The translations under genes and the position numbers were made by a program. DNA of 64,000 nt, taken from positions 1 through 64,000 of the forward strand of contig NZ_WVIC01000020.1 of the NCBI RefSeq assembly GCF_009939295.1, in the 5' to 3' direction. Each line of letters opens with the position of its first letter. The first letter of the stretch is position 1. The DNA comes from Petrachloros mirabilis ULC683. GTDB taxonomy: Bacteria; Cyanobacteriota; Cyanobacteriia; Thermosynechococcales; Thermosynechococcaceae. This document shows, in pieces, positions 7,922 to 15,190 of this stretch. Under the pieces are notes generated by a model. That model was not told where the DNA came from. It saw only the letters and a program-made list of their open reading frames with translations, and made no database searches.

Positions 7922-8896
7922 ATGGATCTGCTGCGCTCTCTTCCCCTAGGGCTGTATTTAGAGAATCCGACCACTTGGCTGCACCATTTAGATCCCCGTG
8001 TCAAATTGGCTTGGTTAATGGCGTTTCTCTTAACCCCGCTCTTAGCCAATCCTCTCTGGCGAATCACCCTGGTGGGTTTACTGCTCGGACTGACGATCCT
8101 CGCTGCTATTCCCCTACGGGTTTGGCGTCAACAGATGGGGTGGCTAGTAGCACTGTGTTTGGCAGTATTGGTGGTAACCTCATTAATGCCCGATGGCCTA
8201 GCAACCCGGTACCAACCTCGCTTGCCCGCAGACGCACTCTCATTTTCCCAGGCGCAGTCAGACTCCCCCATGGCCGCACTCCCAGAGCGGCTGGCTCAAA
8301 ACCTGGCTGAAAACCCTGATTTCTCTAGCTTTAACCTTGAGAGCCAGTCCCCATCCTATCGCTACGTTTTGCTCAATCACGGCCCAATTACCGTCACCCG
8401 TCGCTCACTACAATTGGGAGTGGCACTGAGTACCTGGCTTTTTACCCTCATTTACGGAACAAACCTCTATTTGTTGACCACCGCCCCCGAAGAAATCACC
8501 ACCGCAATTGAGCGGCTGTTATCTCCCCTGAGTCGCTGGCTCCCCATCACCGAAGTGACCCTCACTCTCACCCTAGCCTTACGCTTTATTCCCTTGGTAC
8601 TAGAAGAAATTCAAAATCTTGTGCGTTCGGTGCGCACCCGAGCGATTAACTGGCAGAAGTTGGGGATACGAGGCGGGGCTCAAATCTGGCTTCTGCTCGC
8701 CGATCGCCTCTTAGAAAACCTATTACTCCGAGCCGAGCAAATTGCCAGCGCCATGCAAGTGCGTGGCTTTACCAGTCCCAACCACCACCAAGTGCAGTGG
8801 AACCAATTACGAATGCGCCGTCGAGATTGGGTCGCGTTGGCAAGCACTAGTGTTCTCATAGGAGCCCGACTCTGGTTTGGAACGGATGCAACCTGA
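7922..8896 (+). CDS. EcfT/CbiQ-family energy-coupling factor transmembrane protein
   Basis: A polytopic membrane protein of about 324 residues belonging to the CbiQ/EcfT family, the transmembrane coupling subunit of ECF vitamin or metal-ion importers. Visible features are the N-terminal motif HHLDPRVKLAW, several hydrophobic helices, and cytoplasmic coupling-helix segments ARG-like: SVRTRAINWQKLGIRGG and ASAMQVRGF (family motif A-R-G in the second). The start MDLLRSLPLGLYLE (ATG 7922) fits cyanobacterial relatives better than the GTG at 7892. No ATPase (EcfA) or S-component gene is adjacent, so its substrate cannot be told. Confidence 0.85.
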   Translation: MDLLRSLPLGLYLENPTTWLHHLDPRVKLAWLMAFLLTPLLANPLWRITLVGLLLGLTILAAIPLRVWRQQMGWLVALCLAVLVVTSLMPDGLATRYQPRLPADALSFSQAQSDSPMAALPERLAQNLAENPDFSSFNLESQSPSYRYVLLNHGPITVTRRSLQLGVALSTWLFTLIYGTNLYLLTTAPEEITTAIERLLSPLSRWLPITEVTLTLTLALRFIPLVLEEIQNLVRSVRTRAINWQKLGIRGGAQIWLLLADRLLENLLLRAEQIASAMQVRGFTSPNHHQVQWNQLRMRRRDWVALASTSVLIGARLWFGTDAT

Positions 8897-8943
8897 GCCA
8901 TCTGGGTGCCCAAGACTTGACGCCAACTCCTCAATCTCTCCCT

Positions 8944-10365
8944 ATGAAACCATTTCCCCTGCCTTGGGTATGGCGATCTCAGCCCTTGAAAGGCCGGAGT
9001 GGCTCGGCCATCTTTGCCGCTCTCTTTCAGCACCACACCATTGCCACCTTACTGGAAAGTCCAGGACAAGCGTCTACACTGCCCCACAGCCGCTACTCAA
9101 TCTGTGCAGGCCCCCCCCGAAGCCAGAACCAGCATCTCTGGACCCCTCCCCTGGGACAAGTCTTAGCCTGGGTACAAGATCAGTTTCAGTCCTGTGTACT
9201 CCCGAACCCCACTCTAGATCTGCCCCCAGACCTGCCCTTTATCGGAGGCTATCTGGGCTGGTTTGGCTATGACCTCGCTTGGGAAATTGAACATCTGCCC
9301 TGGCAGAAGACCGATCGACTCCCCTTCCCGGTGGCCTACTGGTACGAGCCCGAGTCCTTTGCCGTGTTAGACCATCAGCAACAGCGACTTTGGCTGGCGG
9401 CCAGCTCTCGGGACTCATTACAAACTTTAGAGCTGCGTTTAGAGCAGGCGCTCTCTGCCCAAGTTGATCATTCACCCTTCATCCCTGAAATTACCCTCTG
9501 TACGCCCCAGTCAGTCTATGAAGCCATGGTGCGTCAAGCCCAGACCCACATTCGAGCGGGTGATATTTTTCAGGCCAATTTATCCCTGCGCTTTGGCACC
9601 CAAGGGGAGATCCATCCCTGGTCTTTATATCGCCGCCTCCAGACGATCAACCCCTCTCCTTTTTCTAGCTATTGGCAAACCCCTTGGGGAGCCGTCGTAA
9701 GCTGCTCTCCGGAGCGGTTGGTACAAGTGCAAGGACAACAGGTTCAAACTCGTCCCATTGCGGGAACGAGAGCAAGGGGAGCAACCCCCAGCCAGGATCA
9801 ACACCTTAGCCAAGAGCTACTCCAGAACGCCAAGGAGCGCGCCGAGCACACGATGTTGGTTGATCTAGAGCGCAATGACTTAGGTCGAGTTTGCCAGTGG
9901 GGCAGCGTTGAGGTGGACGAGTTACTTGTGATTGAGCGCTACAGTCACGTGATGCATTTGGTCAGTAACGTGCGGGGAACCCTAAAGCCTGACTGGTCTC
10001 CCTCAGACTTGTTGCGAGCCGTTTTTCCAGGCGGTACCATTACCGGCTGCCCCAAAGTCCGCTGCATGGAAATTATTGAAACCCTAGAGCCAGTACGACG
10101 GAGCTTATTTTATGGATCCTGTGGCTATTTTGATTATCGGGGGCACTTAGATTTAAATATTTTGATTCGTACCCTTTTAATCGTACCGGAGTCTTGTGAG
10201 GCTAGGGCACAGTTGGCCAACATGGCCATACCAGCTCAAGTCTGGGGACAGGTGGGTGCAGGCATTGTTGCCGATAGCCACCCCACTCAGGAATGGCAAG
10301 AGTCACTCCATAAAGCCCAGGCTCAACTTGCCGCTTTGGGAAATCTGGTTGCTCCGGGCTGTTAG
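8944..10365 (+). CDS. pabB: chorismate-binding enzyme, PabB/TrpE family (aminodeoxychorismate synthase component I type)
   Basis: About 473 residues with the N-terminal TrpE/PabB fold (GGYLGWFGYDLAWEIEHLP) and the C-terminal chorismate-binding domain (RAGDIFQANLSLRF, QTRPIAGTRARG, LVDLERNDLGRVC, PGGTITGCPKVRCMEIIETLEP, SCGYFDYRGHLDLNILIRT). It aminates chorismate with ammonia from a glutamine amidotransferase, towards p-aminobenzoate (folate) or anthranilate. The sequence style and lone position suggest PabB rather than the main TrpE, but this is an inference. ATG 8944 (MKPFPLPWVW) looks the best start; 8917 would add nine residues. It begins 47 bp after ecfT. Confidence 0.85.
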   Translation: MKPFPLPWVWRSQPLKGRSGSAIFAALFQHHTIATLLESPGQASTLPHSRYSICAGPPRSQNQHLWTPPLGQVLAWVQDQFQSCVLPNPTLDLPPDLPFIGGYLGWFGYDLAWEIEHLPWQKTDRLPFPVAYWYEPESFAVLDHQQQRLWLAASSRDSLQTLELRLEQALSAQVDHSPFIPEITLCTPQSVYEAMVRQAQTHIRAGDIFQANLSLRFGTQGEIHPWSLYRRLQTINPSPFSSYWQTPWGAVVSCSPERLVQVQGQQVQTRPIAGTRARGATPSQDQHLSQELLQNAKERAEHTMLVDLERNDLGRVCQWGSVEVDELLVIERYSHVMHLVSNVRGTLKPDWSPSDLLRAVFPGGTITGCPKVRCMEIIETLEPVRRSLFYGSCGYFDYRGHLDLNILIRTLLIVPESCEARAQLANMAIPAQVWGQVGAGIVADSHPTQEWQESLHKAQAQLAALGNLVAPGC

Positions 10366-10418
10366 AGTGCCAACATTCTCTTTGAGCCGATGAAGGAGGC
10401 AAGAAAATTTCTGGGGCA

Positions 10419-10446
10419 TTGGGTTAATCTACGATTCCAGTATAAT
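10419..10446 (+). promoter_or_regulatory. putative promoter of pipX-pipY
   Basis: TTGGGT (10419-10424), a 16-bp spacer, then a perfect TATAAT (10441-10446), 75 bp upstream of the pipX ATG. This fits a SigA-type promoter. I do not see a convincing NtcA box (GTA-N8-TAC) centred at -41. Confidence 0.45.
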
Positions 10447-10520
10447 TGATTGTTGTCTATGCCTTAGTTCGTGCTGAAGATCTGCCTGAAATGCAGGCGT
10501 GATCCCCAACCCCCTTGCCC

Positions 10521-10793
10521 ATGACCCCAAATGAAACTTATCTGAACCATCCAACTTTTGGCCTCTTATTTAGCCTGTGTGTGATTGAGGAAGACCGGGC
10601 GCTGTTTACAACCTTGTATGCACAGCGGCTCTTTTTCTTGGTATCGACAGCTCCGGAGGGGCTAAAATTTGAGTCTGTGAGCCGGAATGAAGCTCGCATC
10701 GTGGTCGAAAATCGACTCCGAGCCTTACGCCGATCTGGCGATCTCAAAATTTACAATCAGCTTCAGGTGATTCATCAACAAACCTTTCAATAA
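10521..10793 (+). CDS. pipX: PipX, PII-interacting coactivator of NtcA
   Basis: A 90-residue protein with the PipX signature: NETYLNHPTFGLLFSLC at the N-terminus, an SH3-like/Tudor-like body (TLYAQRLFFLVS, VSRNEARIVVENRLRALRRSGD) and C-terminal helices. It binds NtcA-2-oxoglutarate as coactivator or the PII protein when nitrogen is plentiful, linking carbon/nitrogen status to transcription. The ATG at 10521 (MTPNETYLNHP) is chosen over the TTG six bases upstream. The stop overlaps the pipY start (TAATG), so the two are translationally coupled, as is typical. Confidence 0.97.
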   Translation: MTPNETYLNHPTFGLLFSLCVIEEDRALFTTLYAQRLFFLVSTAPEGLKFESVSRNEARIVVENRLRALRRSGDLKIYNQLQVIHQQTFQ

Positions 10794-11485
10794 TGAGTGA
10801 TCTCCTTGTGTTGAAGGGTTCTATTGCTGAGCGGGTCGCTTTGATTCGTCAATCATTGCCCGCTAAGGTTCGGTTGATTGCAGTGACCAAGCAGGTTTCG
10901 GTGACGGCCATGCGTCAAGCCTACGCGGCTGGTATTCGAGACTTTGGGGAAAACCGACTGCAAGAAGCCCGCGACAAGCAAGGTCAGCTCCAAGATTTGA
11001 CCGATGTGACCTGGCATTTTATTGGTCATGTGCAGCGCAACAAAGCTAAAGCAGTGGTGGAGTCGTTTCACTGGATTCATGCCGTGGATCGCCTATCTCT
11101 TGCCCAACGCCTCGATCAACTAGCTGGGGTTTTAGAGACTAGGCCGAAAGTCTGCTTGCAGGTGAAACTGTGGTCAGACTCCACGAAGCAGGGTTGGAGT
11201 GAAGCAGATCTACGAGCCGCTCTCTCCCAACTTTATGCCTGTCAGCACTTAAACTTATGCGGCTTGATGGCCATTCTGCCCTTGGGGCTAACTTCAACCG
11301 AAATCTTGAGTGCCTTTGAGCAGGTCAGCAACCTGGCTGCTCAAATCCGCCATCATGAGAACTATCCCTTGCCCATACATCAACTCTCTATGGGAATGTC
11401 GGGAGATTTTCAGGCTGCGGTGCAGGCAGGCAGTACCATGGTCAGGCTGGGACGAATCCTTTTTGGCGAGCGCTCTTCACTATAA
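10793..11485 (+). CDS. pipY: PipY, YggS/PLPBP-family pyridoxal-phosphate homeostasis protein
   Basis: A 230-residue YggS/PROSC-family protein. It has the PLP-binding lysine in VRLIAVTKQVS, and then FGENRLQEARDKQ, WHFIGHVQRNKAK, VDRLSLAQRL, CGLMAILPLG and LSMGMSGDFQAAVQAGSTMVRLGRILFGER. It is a fold-type III alanine-racemase-like single domain with no known catalytic activity, involved in vitamin B6 and amino-acid homeostasis. It overlaps pipX by one base and shares its promoter. Confidence 0.96.
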   Translation: MSDLLVLKGSIAERVALIRQSLPAKVRLIAVTKQVSVTAMRQAYAAGIRDFGENRLQEARDKQGQLQDLTDVTWHFIGHVQRNKAKAVVESFHWIHAVDRLSLAQRLDQLAGVLETRPKVCLQVKLWSDSTKQGWSEADLRAALSQLYACQHLNLCGLMAILPLGLTSTEILSAFEQVSNLAAQIRHHENYPLPIHQLSMGMSGDFQAAVQAGSTMVRLGRILFGERSSL

Positions 11486-11865
11486 AGATTCATTGCAGCG
11501 CCTGCTGGTAAGGTGCAAGTTTGAAGGTTTGGTGTATAATGCTGAATCGACAGTCTCTTGCGACCTGGAAGCCTCAAGTCTGGGTATGCTTGCATTGGCA
11601 AATCCAAATGCCTAATATGAAAGGTCAAGGGCAGGCAAACGGTATCTTTGAATACATTTAAATCGATAAAGTCTAGATTTTTTTCTCTTCTTGGTAGAGT
11701 ATTTTAATAAATTCTAATTGACCGAAGTTAACCAAAGACTGTATGTTACACAGATACCCTAAAAGCAACTAAAGTCAAACTGCTTGTATGCAGGGGGTCT
11801 TCTGTGTGCAAAACGTCTTTAGAGGGAAGTAACCGTTAAAATTGTCTATTAATGGAGCCTGAATC
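11486..11865. other. pipY-sepF intergenic region (380 bp)
   Basis: The first half holds a TATAAT at about 11537 without a well-spaced -35 and no convincing open frame. The second half is AT-rich and contains the likely sepF promoter. No tRNA, repeat or palindromic element was seen. Confidence 0.5.
11718..11747 (+). promoter_or_regulatory. putative sepF promoter
   Basis: TTGACC (11718-11723), an 18-bp spacer and TATGTT (11742-11747) in an AT-rich stretch, about 120 bp upstream of the sepF GTG. This is reasonable SigA-type spacing; the long leader could carry regulation. Confidence 0.4.
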
Positions 11866-12450
11866 GTGAGTGGTATTTTGGAAAAAGTCCGGAAATTTGT
11901 TCTACCTGATCCAGAGGACGACTATGCTTACTCGGAAGAAGGCTATGATGACATCCAAAACAATGATGGCTTTGATGATGGCTATTACCCCTCCCATGAG
12001 TCTGGAATGGACTTAGAACAAGAGTTTCTGACTCAGCCTGTTTCAGTCTCTAGTGAAACCAATTCCATGAATTCAGGACTTAATAATGTGATCGGAATGC
12101 CCAACAATCGAATTTGGGGATCAGCCACTGAAGTTTTGGTGATGGAGCCCCGAGCTTTTGAAGAGATGCCCCAGGTGATTCAGGCATTGCGCGATCGCAA
12201 GTCTGTAGTTTTGAACCTAACGATGATGGATCCTGTCCAAGCCCAGCGAGCAGTTGATTTTGTAGCCGGTGCAACATACACCATCGATGGCCACCAAGAG
12301 CGTGTGGGCGAAAGTATTTTTCTGTTTACCCCCAGTTGTGTTCAGGTCAGTACCCAGGCTGGGGTTGTCCATGAGGTTCCGACACCGACGACTGCCCCTC
12401 GCCCTGCTCAGTCTTGGCAGTCTGAGATGCCCATGCGACTAGCTCAGTAA
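11866..12450 (+). CDS. sepF: SepF (Cdv2/YlmF) cell-division protein
   Basis: 194 residues. The N-terminal membrane-targeting amphipathic helix ([12 protein letters not shown]) is followed by an acidic, Tyr/Asp-rich linker (about 17-85). The conserved SepF core follows ([33 protein letters not shown] and [31 protein letters not shown]) with a Pro-rich tail. It bundles FtsZ filaments and tethers the Z-ring to the membrane. The start is GTG at 11866. It sits between pipY and proC, an order common in cyanobacteria. Confidence 0.95.
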   Translation: MSGILEKVRKFVLPDPEDDYAYSEEGYDDIQNNDGFDDGYYPSHESGMDLEQEFLTQPVSVSSETNSMNSGLNNVIGMPNNRIWGSATEVLVMEPRAFEEMPQVIQALRDRKSVVLNLTMMDPVQAQRAVDFVAGATYTIDGHQERVGESIFLFTPSCVQVSTQAGVVHEVPTPTTAPRPAQSWQSEMPMRLAQ

Positions 12451-12508
12451 GCTGGAAGAAAGCTCGAAGTCACTTGTATTTTGGCAGTTTTTTTGAGATT
12501 CACCGTTA

Positions 12509-13330
12509 ATGAATACTGTCTGGCCTAACCTCACAATCGGTATTGTGGGGGGTGGGGTCATGGCCGAGGCAATTCTGTCTCGGCTGTTGTCGGGGATGTC
12601 CATCCGCCCCGAACAAATTTATGTCAGTGATGTAGCCGTTAAACGGCTAGCGGTTTTAGAGTCTCGGTATCAAATCCAAGTCAGCAATGATAATGCTGCC
12701 GTAGTTCAAGCTGCGGAGATTTTATTACTCGCTATCAAGCCCCAGGTGTTTAGCACAGTGGGGCCAGAATTGGCTCAGGTTTGTGCAACATCAACCTTGG
12801 TACTGTCCATTTTGGCAGGCACTCCCCTGAGTCGATTAGAATCCGAGTTTGATCAACAGCCTGTGATTCGGGCAATGCCCAATACGCCAGCAACGGTAGG
12901 GGCAGGCATAACTGCCGTTGCCGCCGGAGCGCGAGTCCAATCGACTCATCTGGACATTGCCCAGGCTTTATTTGCCGCCGTGGGCGAGGTGGTGGTCGTG
13001 CCGGAAATGCTAATGGATGCCGTGACTGGCCTATCAGGATCTGGCCCAGCTTTCGTTGCCATGGTGATTGAAGCCCTAGCCGACGGTGGCGTTGCCGCCG
13101 GACTGCCCCGAGCCACGTCACTCCAGTTGGCACTGCAAACCGTCCGGGGAACGGCGGAATTATTAGTGCAGACGCACAACCATCCTGCCTTGTTAAAAGA
13201 CCAGGTGGCTAGCCCTGGCGGCACCACCATTGCAGGAGTGGCCGCTCTAGAGCAAGCTGGATTACGCAGTGCCCTCATTCAAGCTGTGATGGCAGCCTAT
13301 AGGCGCTCTCAAGCGCTAGGTCAGGGATGA
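12509..13330 (+). CDS. proC: pyrroline-5-carboxylate reductase
   Basis: A 273-residue NADPH-dependent enzyme for the last step of proline synthesis. It has the Rossmann motif GIVGGGVMAEAIL at the N-terminus, RAMPNTPATVGAG mid-protein, GLSGSGPAFVAMVIEALADGGVAAGLPR, and the family signature PGGTTIAGVAALEQAG near the C-terminus. Length and motifs are complete. It follows sepF by 58 bp and probably belongs to the same transcript. Confidence 0.96.
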   Translation: MNTVWPNLTIGIVGGGVMAEAILSRLLSGMSIRPEQIYVSDVAVKRLAVLESRYQIQVSNDNAAVVQAAEILLLAIKPQVFSTVGPELAQVCATSTLVLSILAGTPLSRLESEFDQQPVIRAMPNTPATVGAGITAVAAGARVQSTHLDIAQALFAAVGEVVVVPEMLMDAVTGLSGSGPAFVAMVIEALADGGVAAGLPRATSLQLALQTVRGTAELLVQTHNHPALLKDQVASPGGTTIAGVAALEQAGLRSALIQAVMAAYRRSQALGQG

Positions 13331-13411
13331 AAGATCCTCGTGTGATCTTGCCTAATAGTCTGTCAACTTTGCTTTGAAGGATCGATGAGTGCCCAGAAGT
13401 TGATGGGGGTT

Positions 13412-13443
13412 AAATTTTGAGGGTCGCAGACCCCTCAAAATTT
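13412..13443. terminator. bidirectional hairpin terminator between proC and the GH3 gene
   Basis: A perfect 12-bp inverted repeat, AAATTTTGAGGG and CCCTCAAAATTT, with an 8-nt loop and a T-run on both outer sides. It lies between convergent genes (proC +, GH3 -), so it can act as a terminator in either direction. Confidence 0.75.
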
Positions 13444-13504
13444 TCCTGACGGAACACTAATGATCTTGGCAAAAATAAATGGGGCAACCTTTCAGGCCAG
13501 TTGA

Positions 13505-15190
13505 TCAGGCCAGTTGAATTTCAGCGACAATTGGCAGATCAGCAAGATATTGGCGATCTTCGCTAACATGGGTTACTTTTAATTGAATTTCCGACGCCCC
13601 TGCTTGAATTAAACGCTGCCGTAACTGCTCAAAACTGCCTGGTGCCAAAATTCTCAGTCGTGGCGGGGGTACATCCATCCGACGCATCACCTGATAATGG
13701 GGATTTTCTTGTTGCAGTTCTTGATCAAATGCCTGCAAAAAAGTTTGGGGATTATTGATCTCAGAGCCAGGGATCAACTCAAGATTAACCAGATAATGAG
13801 CCGGAATTTCCGTGGCCGAGAGGGTTACACAAAAGTCATCTAACGTGACTCCAAACTGAGCTTGCAGTCGGCTCATAACCTGAATCACATGAGATTCAGT
13901 GGTTTTCTCACTGGTAGAAGAGATTTGCCCTCCTTGGCGATAGCGAAATATGATTCGGGGGGTTTTTTCATAAAATCCGACTACTTCCACCACATCACCG
14001 ATGTCATAGCGATAGAGTCCAGCATAATTTGTCACCAAAATTCGGTAGAGAGCCCCGACTTTAACCTCTGAAGGCAAGAGCGTTTGAGGCATGAGTTGAT
14101 TCCATTGATCGATGGGAACAAATTCAAAAAAGCCACTTTCTAGAGCCAGAATGCTGCTGTCTTGATTCACCTCTGAAAATAAGCTGTAGGTGGCCTCAGA
14201 GCAGCCATAAACCCCCCCGAAAATGGGGGTATCCCCGATATACTCCGGAAACTGTCGAAAATAAAAATCAGAAGTGCCCCCCCGAGCCGTAGCCACAAAA
14301 GCAAGATGGGGCCAAATGCCCTTGGGGGTAAGCTTGCCCGCCTTATTCAAGACAAATCTCAACTCGTCTGCCCGCTGGGGCTGCGGGAAACAGCGCTGTT
14401 GAAGCTGGGCGCGTTGCTGGGGTGAAATTTTCAGCCAGTCTGCAAGGGTTCCTCGCTCTAGGTCAGCAATCAGACTTTCTGCCTGTTGCTCTAAAATCTG
14501 GCAGGTGCGCAGAAACAACATGGGAAAGTTGGCGGTCATCCCCCGTACGCCTGGATCTCGCATCGAAAATAGCAGACTCAAGTAGGTGCGCGAAAGACTC
14601 TCTTCAATTTCAAAGATACGATAGGGAAAGGAAAAAATGAGTCGGCTGAGTAGTTTCCCCGAACGAATGCTGTTGGCGCTGGCCAGACCATAGGGAATCC
14701 CTGCCGTCGTTTGGCCTAAAATCTGAGCAGAACTAATGGCGTGAGAGCGACCAAACCTAAGGCCGCGCTGCTGCAATTCTTGCCACAAGAAGCCAAAGCT
14801 GGCAAAGTTGGCTCGCTGCATCGATTGCTGAAACCGTCGGGTTAGAGGAACCCATTTACGCTTGCCGGTGGTGCCGCTGGAAATACAGAAATAGTAGGGC
14901 GACTCCGGTGTGAGCAAATTGGGCTCTCCTGCTGCTGTGCGCTCGATCCAGGGCTCGTAGTCTGCGTAGGTTGAGGGGGGGATGCGATCGCGCAACTGAT
15001 CCACCGAGCGAATCTCCCCAATCTGCCATTGTCGCCCCCATACCGTATGACGATGAAACTGTAGTAACCCCTGCAAAAACTGAAGTTGAACCCCATCTGG
15101 TTCACGGGTCTTTCGCATAAATTGGCGTTGACACCTGGTCACATAGGCACCCAGTCCCTTCAGAAACAAGCTAGACAAAACAGGCGGCAT
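13505..15190 (-). CDS. GH3-family acyl-adenylating enzyme
   Basis: 561 residues of the GH3 family (plant auxin/jasmonate acyl-acid amido synthetases; ANL-type adenylating fold). Motifs include YYFCISSGTTGKRKWVPLT (ATP loop, near 108-126), YGCSEATYSLF, a Tyr-rich LYRYDIGDVVEVVGFYEKTPRIIFRYRQGG region, and SSTSEKTTESHV, which in plant GH3 precedes the C-terminal domain. It probably activates a carboxylic acid as acyl-AMP and may couple it to an amine; acceptor and substrate are unknown in bacteria. Its ATG follows the TAG of the upstream pentapeptide protein without a gap, so the two are coupled. Confidence 0.85.
   Translation of the reverse strand: MPPVLSSLFLKGLGAYVTRCQRQFMRKTREPDGVQLQFLQGLLQFHRHTVWGRQWQIGEIRSVDQLRDRIPPSTYADYEPWIERTAAGEPNLLTPESPYYFCISSGTTGKRKWVPLTRRFQQSMQRANFASFGFLWQELQQRGLRFGRSHAISSAQILGQTTAGIPYGLASANSIRSGKLLSRLIFSFPYRIFEIEESLSRTYLSLLFSMRDPGVRGMTANFPMLFLRTCQILEQQAESLIADLERGTLADWLKISPQQRAQLQQRCFPQPQRADELRFVLNKAGKLTPKGIWPHLAFVATARGGTSDFYFRQFPEYIGDTPIFGGVYGCSEATYSLFSEVNQDSSILALESGFFEFVPIDQWNQLMPQTLLPSEVKVGALYRILVTNYAGLYRYDIGDVVEVVGFYEKTPRIIFRYRQGGQISSTSEKTTESHVIQVMSRLQAQFGVTLDDFCVTLSATEIPAHYLVNLELIPGSEINNPQTFLQAFDQELQQENPHYQVMRRMDVPPPRLRILAPGSFEQLRQRLIQAGASEIQLKVTHVSEDRQYLADLPIVAEIQLA

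Noticed and set aside
10366-10520. NtcA binding site upstream of pipX
   Set aside because: No GTA-N8-TAC pair in suitable position was found by eye.
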